From Clostridiales bacterium (GTDB lineage: Bacteria > Bacillota > Clostridia > Saccharofermentanales > Saccharofermentanaceae), in the NCBI GenBank assembly GCA_017552455.1, contig JAFZPX010000053.1:89320-153319 (forward strand): DNA of 64,000 nt, in the 5' to 3' direction. The translations under genes were made by a program, and so were the position numbers. Within the stretch, counting starts at the first letter, position 1. The number at the start of each line of letters is the position of its first letter. Positions 43,053 through 49,760 of the stretch are shown in pieces. Below the pieces are notes generated by a model. That model did not search any database. It saw only the letters and a list, made by a program, of their open reading frames with translations, and was not told where the DNA came from.

Positions 43053-45646
43053 ACCTCCTCTCGATCCTCTACTTTCTTCTGATAAGGCCGCTTGAGCTGA
43101 TATATGAATTGATTTTCTCTTTGAGCTATAAGTTCACAGGAAGCGCAGTGCTGTCTATCGTATTCTTAAGCATTACCGTAGGTCTTCTGTGTCTGCCTCT
43201 GTATACGAGAGCTGACGCGCTGCAGGCTGAGGCTAACGCTATCGAGAAGAAACTTAAGCCTTGGAAGACTGAGATCAAGAAGAACTTCAAGGGCGACGAG
43301 CAGGTCATGATGCTTCAGGCCTACTACCGCGAGAACAACTATCATCCGCTCATGATGATGAGAAGTTCTATCTCCCTGCTTCTTCAGATTCCCTTCTTCA
43401 TCTCGGCTTATCACATGTTGTCGTCCTCGGTCGCTTTACAGGGCACTTCATTTGGTCCTATCGCTGATCTCGGTGAACCCGATGGGATCATTAAGATCGG
43501 AGCATTCGCGATCAACCTGCTTCCCATCCTGATGACTGCCATCAATATCATCTCAGGAACTATCTACTCTAAAGGCCTCGATAAAAAGGCGAAGATACAG
43601 CTTTATGTTACGGCACTTGTCTTCCTCGTTCTTCTGTACAACTCACCTTCTGGACTAGTTCTATATTGGACATTGAACAATGTCTTCTCACTTATTAAGA
43701 ACATCGTGATGAAGCTCGTGCCTGCTTCCAAGAAACCCAAGGCCGACAAGACTTACAAGAAGGACAAGAACGACACTATCAACTTCGTTCTATATTCACT
43801 CAGCATATCTGTATTCATTGGCATACTGATTCCATCAGATCTTATCGCACGTGCGGTGGGAGATTTTCTTACCAACTACAGGACCATCCACATGCCGCAC
43901 TATATCTGGGTTTCATTCTTCATCTGCCTGGGCTTCTTCTTTGTCTGGGGAGGCATCTACTTCTTCATCGTGAAGAACCGTAAGCTCATCGCAGGCATCA
44001 TGGTAGCCCTTACAGCATTCGCACTTATCAACTACTTTGCTTTCTATCGTAACAACGGAGATCTTAACCGTTACCTTTATATCAGAACATTCTTCAACGA
44101 CGAGTTTATGGACGGAGCATTTAATCTCGTAGTCTTCATTCTGGCTGCGGTCCTCATCTTCATCGTGATGCGGCACAAGTCATCGGTATTCAAATATCTT
44201 GGTATCGTTGCTATAGTAGGCGTTACTGCTGTATCAGTCGTAAACATGCAGAAGATCTATGAGGTAAACGCTTCTTATTCTTACATCGAGAATCAGCGCG
44301 AGTACCCTGAGATAACACTGTCGCAGAACGGACAGAATGTAGTGGTCATCATGCTCGACCGTGCAGTCGGCAGAGTCACTCCCTTCATCATGGAAGAGCT
44401 CCCCGAGCTGTACGAGGAATTTGACGGCTTCACTTACTACAGCAACTCACTTTCATACGGGCTTCACACCAATATGGGGGCACCTGCACTTTTCGGCGGG
44501 TATGAGTACTCACCTGCAAGGCTTAACGCACGTTCAGACGAGTCACTTCAGGATAAGCATAACGAGGCACTTCGTGTGCTGCCTGTTGTCTTCGGCGAGA
44601 ACGGGTATGACGTTACGGTGCTTGACCCTTCTTTCGCCGGGTACAGCGAGATTCCGAATCTGTCGATCTACGATGAGTATTCATATGTGAAGGCGTATAT
44701 CACGAACGGCATCATGAATCCGTTCTTCGAGGAGCAGACTGACGACTGGAACGACTTCATGGAGCGTAATCTGTTCATATTCTCGTTGAGACTCGCGTCT
44801 CCTATGTGGGTGCGCGGAATGCTCTACGATGACGGCTACTACAACGACTTGAACCGCCGCCTGTCAGGTGACTCCTATACGCAGATTATAATCGATGCTT
44901 CACATGCGGAGGGTCTCAACTTCGACTATCTGAATTCGAGCTTTGCTCTGGTAGGTCTTCCCGAGATAACAACTGTCGACACAAGTAATGATGTCGGCTC
45001 GTTCGTGCTTATGGCAAACGATTCCACGCATGAACCTACACTTCTGTCGGAGCCTGATTACACAATCTCACGCGTGGTTGATAACTCGGCGTACGACCAG
45101 GCTAACAGCGGACGCTTCTCACTGAATGATATGACCCTGTACCCCGACTCTGCTGAGATGATGGGACAGTATCAGATTCAGGCAGCGGCGTTCGAGATGC
45201 TCGGCAACTGGTTTGATCAGCTGCGCGAGCAGGGCGTCTACGACAACACGAGGATCATCATCGTATCTGACCACGGTGCGCCTTTCTGCCTGTTCGGCGA
45301 TAACGGTGTCGGCGACGGACTTAATGTATGCAACTTCAACTGCCTTATGATGGTCAAGGACTTCGGCGCCACAGGCTTCAATGTATGCGATGACTTCATA
45401 ATGAATGCAGATACGCCTGCCATCGCAGTAAGCGGAATTATTGACGAGCCTGTAAATCCTTTCACAGGCGCACCAATCGTATCCGAGCTTGATAATGCAC
45501 AGAGCTTTAGGTACTTCTCTTCCGAGGTGCATAACGTCACTCAGAATAACGGCAACACATTCGTCCCGGGCGACTGGTATTCTTATGATCCTTCGGTTGG
45601 CGATATCTATGATCTGTCGGGATGGAGTTACCTCGGGTATCAATGA
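43049..45646 (+). CDS. YidC/Oxa1-like domain fused to alkaline-phosphatase-superfamily (sulfatase/LTA-synthase type) domain
   Basis: An 865-residue membrane protein. Residues 1 to about 225 match a Gram-positive-type YidC (IPFFISAYHMLSS, NSPSGLVLYWTLNNVFSLIK). The conserved Arg of the insertase groove aligns with G45 in SITVGLLCLP, so it may not insert proteins. About five further spans lie at 240-400. From about 425 the extracellular part is of the alkaline phosphatase superfamily: metal Asp D437 (VVVIMLD), nucleophile T474 (GLHTNMGAPAL), H661 (NDSTHEP) and D741-H742 (IIIVSDHGAP). All likely metal ligands are present, so phospho- or sulfo-transfer is plausible. Start ATGA overlaps the acyltransferase gene. 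The product likely acts on a lipid or teichoic-type polymer outside the cell. Confidence 0.85.
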   Translation: MNLLSILYFLLIRPLELIYELIFSLSYKFTGSAVLSIVFLSITVGLLCLPLYTRADALQAEANAIEKKLKPWKTEIKKNFKGDEQVMMLQAYYRENNYHPLMMMRSSISLLLQIPFFISAYHMLSSSVALQGTSFGPIADLGEPDGIIKIGAFAINLLPILMTAINIISGTIYSKGLDKKAKIQLYVTALVFLVLLYNSPSGLVLYWTLNNVFSLIKNIVMKLVPASKKPKADKTYKKDKNDTINFVLYSLSISVFIGILIPSDLIARAVGDFLTNYRTIHMPHYIWVSFFICLGFFFVWGGIYFFIVKNRKLIAGIMVALTAFALINYFAFYRNNGDLNRYLYIRTFFNDEFMDGAFNLVVFILAAVLIFIVMRHKSSVFKYLGIVAIVGVTAVSVVNMQKIYEVNASYSYIENQREYPEITLSQNGQNVVVIMLDRAVGRVTPFIMEELPELYEEFDGFTYYSNSLSYGLHTNMGAPALFGGYEYSPARLNARSDESLQDKHNEALRVLPVVFGENGYDVTVLDPSFAGYSEIPNLSIYDEYSYVKAYITNGIMNPFFEEQTDDWNDFMERNLFIFSLRLASPMWVRGMLYDDGYYNDLNRRLSGDSYTQIIIDASHAEGLNFDYLNSSFALVGLPEITTVDTSNDVGSFVLMANDSTHEPTLLSEPDYTISRVVDNSAYDQANSGRFSLNDMTLYPDSAEMMGQYQIQAAAFEMLGNWFDQLREQGVYDNTRIIIVSDHGAPFCLFGDNGVGDGLNVCNFNCLMMVKDFGATGFNVCDDFIMNADTPAIAVSGIIDEPVNPFTGAPIVSELDNAQSFRYFSSEVHNVTQNNGNTFVPGDWYSYDPSVGDIYDLSGWSYLGYQ

Positions 45647-46584
45647 GAAAAACTACGCCTAAAGGAATAATACTTCTGCTTCTGACGGCCCTGATATGGG
45701 GCTCGTCTTTTGTCGCGCAGAGTGTCGGCATCAAGTCAGTAGACGCGTTTACATTCATGGCAGTGCGAACCTGGCTCGGCACACTTGTGCTGCTGCCTGT
45801 AGTAATGATCTTCTGCGGCGGACTCACTTCCCTGTTCGAGCGAAAGACTTTACGCGCGGGCCTCATCCTCGGCTTCGTATTCGCGATAGCGCAGAATCTG
45901 CAGCAGTTCGCTTTCTACTATTCGACATCAGGAAAGATCGCATTTCTTACGGCATTCTACATGTTTTTCGTGCCGCTGCTCGGGCTTATACTAGGGAAAA
46001 AGATCTCGCTCGTAACGTGGATTGCAATCTTTATGGCACTCATAGGAATGTTCCTTCTGTGCGTCGATCCGTCCGACTTTACGTCGATCAACCGCGGCGA
46101 CATACTCGCGATTTCCTGCGGTGCGGTATATGCCGTGCAGATCATGCTGATTGATAAGTTCACAGGAGAGAACATCAACGGAATCAAGCTGTCCTTCCTG
46201 GAGTTCTTCACCGCCGCTGTGCTTACTTCGATCATGATGTTCATATTTGAGAATCCGACCATCGAAGGCATCAAGGCCGCTGCCCCTGCCCTTCTGTATT
46301 CTGGTGTCATGAGCTGCGGAATCGCATATACACTTCAGATTATCGGGCAGAAACACGCAAGCCCCGTAGTCGCGTCTTTGCTCATGTGTCTTGAGTCAGT
46401 ATTCGCAGCCATCGCAGGCTGGGTTCTGCTTCATGAGACGCTGTCCGGACGTGAGATCGCAGGATGCTGCGTAATGTTCGCGGCCATAGTAGTCTCACAA
46501 CTGTTCGAGAGTATATCTATGCAGAAAAAGAGTTTTGCATTAGAATCAGAACATAAGGTTTTGGAAAAGGAGATAGAAAAATGA
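45643..46584 (+). CDS. EamA-family drug/metabolite transporter (DMT) permease
   Basis: A 313-residue, ten-span protein with two EamA repeats (IILLLLTALIWGSSFVAQSV first, GVMSCGIAYTLQIIGQKHAS second). DMT permeases export small metabolites; some relatives (ArnE/F type) flip lipid-linked sugars, which would suit this operon. The start at 45643 overlaps the stop of the previous gene (ATGA) and was chosen over 45622. It overlaps the following zinc-ribbon gene by 4 bases too. Substrate unknown. Confidence 0.88.
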   Translation: MRKTTPKGIILLLLTALIWGSSFVAQSVGIKSVDAFTFMAVRTWLGTLVLLPVVMIFCGGLTSLFERKTLRAGLILGFVFAIAQNLQQFAFYYSTSGKIAFLTAFYMFFVPLLGLILGKKISLVTWIAIFMALIGMFLLCVDPSDFTSINRGDILAISCGAVYAVQIMLIDKFTGENINGIKLSFLEFFTAAVLTSIMMFIFENPTIEGIKAAAPALLYSGVMSCGIAYTLQIIGQKHASPVVASLLMCLESVFAAIAGWVLLHETLSGREIAGCCVMFAAIVVSQLFESISMQKKSFALESEHKVLEKEIEK

Positions 46585-47108
46585 TCAAATGTAATTGCTG
46601 CGGGCGCGAGAATTCCAACTATGCCATCTACTGCGAGGGCTGCGGTTCAGTACTCTCATCTGTATCCGATTCAGCTGATGTAAGCACATCTGCTGCAGAG
46701 GGCGTTGAGTCTTTCTCCGCTTCCTCCGCATCCGAACCCGTGTCTGCTGAGTCAGCTTACACACCTACTTATGAGACACCCGCTCAGACTAACAATTCTG
46801 AATACGCTCCGCCCGAGTACACATATAATTCGAACCCTGCCCAGACAAACGGCACACAGTTCGACAGCATGTGTATCGCAGGCTTTATATGTTCAATATC
46901 AGGTATATTCTGCTGCGCTTTTACTTCCTTAATTGGAGTAATCCTCAGCATCGTCGGACTTATCAGAGTAAGCAAATCAGGCAAAGCAGGAAAGGGCCTC
47001 GCTATCGCAGGCATCATTATCGGATCATTCTTTGTCGTGATCTCAATACTGGTTCTGATCTTAAGCAACGGCAGCAGCTATTATTATTCATCAACTTCAC
47101 ACCGCTGA
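46581..47108 (+). CDS. Zinc-ribbon and DUF4190-type membrane protein
   Basis: A 175-residue protein. An N-terminal zinc ribbon (CNCCGRENSNYAIYCEGCGS) is followed by about 70 residues rich in Ser, Glu, Pro and Tyr, then two membrane spans with the DUF4190 type motif (AGFICSISGIFCCAFTSLIG, LSIVGLIRVSKSGKAGKGLA). Domain family known; function not. It is the last gene of the acyltransferase operon, coupled by ATGA to the permease gene, and ends facing the DUF4214 gene from the other strand. Confidence 0.82.
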   Translation: MIKCNCCGRENSNYAIYCEGCGSVLSSVSDSADVSTSAAEGVESFSASSASEPVSAESAYTPTYETPAQTNNSEYAPPEYTYNSNPAQTNGTQFDSMCIAGFICSISGIFCCAFTSLIGVILSIVGLIRVSKSGKAGKGLAIAGIIIGSFFVVISILVLILSNGSSYYYSSTSHR

Positions 47109-47121
47109 TAAAAGGTAATCA

Positions 47122-47146
47122 GTCAGAGGTTACATCAGCCTCTGAC
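47122..47146. terminator. Hairpin at convergent gene ends
   Basis: Perfect 8-bp stem GTCAGAGG / CCTCTGAC with a 9-base loop, spanning the stop codon of the DUF4214 gene (47135-47137). No clear T-run on either side, so weak as a Rho-independent terminator. Confidence 0.4.
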
Positions 47147-48211
47147 AATACCGTATTCAGTACAGATACGAGTAAACTCCTCTGAGTGTGCAAAACCGTA
47201 GAAGACGTCCTGTCTGGAGACGCCTCTGTTAAGTGCATCAACCCAGTTGGCAAGACCCTGTGCATCAGGATCTCTTCCGAGGAGCACCTTATAAAGCTTC
47301 GTTACGAATTCAGTGTTGGAATAATTGGCATTAACGAACTCAGGGCTGAAGAAGAAGCCGTAAGCGCAGTTCGTACCTGAGATGGCATGATTCTGAAGCT
47401 GGCTTGACCAGTAGTTCTGTCCTGAATAATCAGGTCTTCTTCCGAGGCAGAGTCTGTAAAGTCTTCCGACGAATTCTCTAACCTTAGTTGCTGCATCTAC
47501 AGTTACGTTCGGACCCTCGGGGCTGGTAGCCGTAAGACCGTACAACAGGCATGTATCAGTAAACTCATAAGACTGGAGAACCTGGTTAACTACGTCCATT
47601 CGAGTCATTCCGTTAGCCATCGCATTCAGCCAGGCAGTTCTGCCCGAAGGATCGGGAGATCTTCTGCATAAAGTAACATAGACTGCATTGAGGAACTGCT
47701 CGTCGTTCAGGCATCTGTTCTGGAACTCAGCACTGGAGAAAACAGCTCTCGCGAGATCTGCAGGGTTGGTACCCGCATAGATAGCGTCGTTAAAATAGTT
47801 CTTCGTAGCATCGTCGGCATGTCTTCCGAGAGCATTCCAGTAAAGCTGCTCTGCGAAAGCCGCAGCATCGGGACGATTGATTCTCGCCGTTACTGTGCCG
47901 ACCTGGGAGTTGGAATGATTAGCATCGCCTGCAGCTCTGTAGTAAACCGTATAGACACCAACTGTATTGGCACCCGGCAGAGTTGTGAACCATGTAACAC
48001 CGTCAAGGGAATACTGCATATAGCCGCCGTTAGCGGTACCTGGATGAACCAGATCGTGATACTGGCCGTCGTCGCGAATGCCCTCGATCGGTACAGGCGG
48101 GTTAGTAACAGTCGCAGGCGGATTGTCCGCCAGAACCGCTGTGCCCATGGCAAACACAGTAATAACGCCTGTTATCGTCGCGATCAACTTCTTCGTAAGA
48201 GCATTCATCAT
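47135..48211 (-). CDS. Secreted DUF4214-repeat protein
   Basis: A 358-residue exported protein with a signal peptide (LIATITGVITVFAMGTAVLA). Residues about 30-105 are a beta-type domain with PVPIEGIRDDGQYHDL and YTVYYRAAGDANHS (gel- or Ig-like). From about 110 come at least three DUF4214 repeats, each with LYxxxLGRxPDxxGxxxW and a following SxEF (for example FVTKLYKVLLGRDPDAQGLA). DUF4214 is found in secreted and surface proteins; its role is not known. The ribosome site is AAGGGGGAAG. Its extended -10 promoter faces that of the Pr6Pr-like gene across the 61-bp repeats. Confidence 0.87.
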   Translation of the reverse strand: MMNALTKKLIATITGVITVFAMGTAVLADNPPATVTNPPVPIEGIRDDGQYHDLVHPGTANGGYMQYSLDGVTWFTTLPGANTVGVYTVYYRAAGDANHSNSQVGTVTARINRPDAAAFAEQLYWNALGRHADDATKNYFNDAIYAGTNPADLARAVFSSAEFQNRCLNDEQFLNAVYVTLCRRSPDPSGRTAWLNAMANGMTRMDVVNQVLQSYEFTDTCLLYGLTATSPEGPNVTVDAATKVREFVGRLYRLCLGRRPDYSGQNYWSSQLQNHAISGTNCAYGFFFSPEFVNANYSNTEFVTKLYKVLLGRDPDAQGLANWVDALNRGVSRQDVFYGFAHSEEFTRICTEYGIVRG

Positions 48212-48234
48212 AACTTCCCCCTTAGTATCTTTTA

Positions 48235-48243
48235 ATTATACCA
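48235..48243 (-). promoter_or_regulatory. Extended -10 promoter of the DUF4214 gene
   Basis: Minus-strand TGGTATAAT. The -35 position would lie at the outer arm of repeat copy A (48253 onward), so that factors bound to the repeat could act here. Confidence 0.6.
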
Positions 48244-48252
48244 TTCTTTCCT

Positions 48253-48374
48253 TCAGCGCCAGATTCAGTGCCATTTGTCGAAAAGTGGCGCTGGTTTTGG
48301 CGCTACAGCGCTCTCAGCGCCAAAAACGGTGACATTTCTTAGAAAGTGGCACTGGAGTTGGCGCTGAGGGAACC
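48253..48374. repeat. Two tandem 61-bp palindromic repeats between divergent promoters
   Basis: Copy A is 48253-48313 and copy B is 48314-48374, aligned with no insertion or deletion; about 40 of the first 52 bases agree. Each copy begins TCAGCGCCA and contains AAGTGGC and TTGGCGCT at the same places, so the outer arms AGCGCCA and TGGCGCT form an inverted repeat, with a smaller dyad (GTGnCATTT and GAAAGTGGC-like) inside. The 185-base gap contains little else besides the two extended -10 promoters. Operators for one regulator or a structured DNA element are both possible. Confidence 0.75.
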
Positions 48375-48381
48375 GGCGCGG

Positions 48382-48390
48382 TGCTATAAT
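48382..48390 (+). promoter_or_regulatory. Extended -10 promoter of the Pr6Pr-like gene, likely leaderless
   Basis: TGCTATAAT; the -10 ends 6 bases before the ATG at 48397, with no ribosome site. Repeat copy B ends 7 bases upstream of TGC. Confidence 0.6.
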
Positions 48391-48396
48391 TAACCC

Positions 48397-49038
48397 ATGA
48401 AGACCGGAAAGACAGCAACTCAGATAATCCTTAACGCAGTGATCGTCGTATTGGCGGTGATCGGCATCATACTGATGCTGACCCGCGCGTCGGAAGACGG
48501 GTCACTCCAGGCATCAGGAATCGAGAATTTCAAATTCTACACCGTTCTGTCCAACGTATTCTGCGGATTAGTGGCACTTGTCCAGCTTGTCTTCACAGCA
48601 TTAAAGAAAGATACGACCAAACTCATCCCGCTCAAGCTTGGCGCGGTCTGCGCGACCACCATCACCTTCGTGATCGTCGCATTCTTCTTCGGTCCGCTTT
48701 ACGGCTGGATACAGTTCTATCAGGGCGGCAACCTCTACTTCCATCTGCTCGAGCCGATCGTGGCAATCATCGAATTCCTCGCGGTAAGAAGAAAGAGCAT
48801 CCCCTTCAGATATGCCGTCTTCGCTGCGATCCCCACACTTCTGTACGGCATCGGCTATACACTTAACATCCTGATAAACGGCATCGGCGGACCTTGGCCC
48901 GACAGCAATGACTTCTATGCATTCTTAAGCTGGGGCTGGACCGTCGGCATCATCATATTCATAAGTATCACTCTCATCGCATTCGGATTAGCCTGCCTGT
49001 TCAGAAAACTCAGCAACAGGCAAAGCCTTACTGACTGA
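48397..49038 (+). CDS. Pr6Pr-like membrane protein
   Basis: A 213-residue protein with about six hydrophobic segments. FKFYTVLSNVFCGLVALVQL is the type of stretch seen in the Pr6Pr/FAR-17a group, where a TxxSN motif is common, followed by YFHLLEPIVAIIEFL and GGPWPDSNDFYAFLSWGW. Biochemical role not known. The ATG lies 6 bases after an extended -10, suggesting a leaderless start. The YwaF-like gene begins 5 bases after it, in the same direction. Confidence 0.75.
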   Translation: MKTGKTATQIILNAVIVVLAVIGIILMLTRASEDGSLQASGIENFKFYTVLSNVFCGLVALVQLVFTALKKDTTKLIPLKLGAVCATTITFVIVAFFFGPLYGWIQFYQGGNLYFHLLEPIVAIIEFLAVRRKSIPFRYAVFAAIPTLLYGIGYTLNILINGIGGPWPDSNDFYAFLSWGWTVGIIIFISITLIAFGLACLFRKLSNRQSLTD

Positions 49039-49043
49039 AAGAC

Positions 49044-49760
49044 ATGAACGCGTTCGAGCATTTCTGCACGGGACACCTTATCATCCTCGGGATAATCGCG
49101 CTGTTCGCGGTTGCATTGCCCGTCATCGCACATAGACTCCCCGCGAACAAAGCCGACATACTCATCAAAGCACTCTCCATCATCGCTCTTACTGGCGAGA
49201 TCTTGCAGGACATACAGCTTACTTACGAGGGCGGCAACATACTCGACTACCTCCCTCTTCACCTTTGTAATCTCGGACTGTTCGTCAACGTGCTCGCGTC
49301 ATTTACAAAAGGAAAATTCAGGGCATTCCTCTCAGAGGTCTCGCTCGTCCTCATCGCACCGGGCTCCATCTTCGCACTCGTAACTCCCGACTGGAACTAC
49401 CGCCCGCTTCTTTCGTGGCTTCCCATAATGTGTTTCTTCACACATGCACTGGTACTTATCATCCCTATCATGATGTATGTCAGAGGCTACAGCAAACCCT
49501 CATTCAAGCACATCTGGTACCCGTACGCGTTTCTCATCATTACCGCAGTCCCTATCTACATCCTCGACCGCGCCATAGACCGTAACTACATGTTTCTTCT
49601 TCGCCCGATAAAAGGAACACCGCTCGCGTGGCTCGAGTCGTTCCTTGGCAACCCGGGCTACCTCGTCGGTGTCCTTGTAATGCTAATATTGGTTCTTGCC
49701 GCCGTCTACGGCTTACTTTATGTGTCGAGCCTCTGGCGCTCTACAAGCTCAGCGAAATAA
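49044..49760 (+). CDS. YwaF-like (TIGR02206-type) membrane protein
   Basis: A 238-residue protein with about seven spans. The start FEHFCTGHLIILGIIALFAV and the conserved YLPLHLCNLGLFVN are the family marks (LPLHLCxL). Later YDPY-like and YPYAFLIITAVPIYILDR motifs follow. Function in bacteria is not known; related eukaryotic TMEM164 has been linked to lipid acyl transfer. The last 43 bases overlap, on the opposite strand, the end of the ABC transporter gene at 49718. It is cotranscribed with the Pr6Pr-like gene. Confidence 0.8.
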   Translation: MNAFEHFCTGHLIILGIIALFAVALPVIAHRLPANKADILIKALSIIALTGEILQDIQLTYEGGNILDYLPLHLCNLGLFVNVLASFTKGKFRAFLSEVSLVLIAPGSIFALVTPDWNYRPLLSWLPIMCFFTHALVLIIPIMMYVRGYSKPSFKHIWYPYAFLIITAVPIYILDRAIDRNYMFLLRPIKGTPLAWLESFLGNPGYLVGVLVMLILVLAAVYGLLYVSSLWRSTSSAK

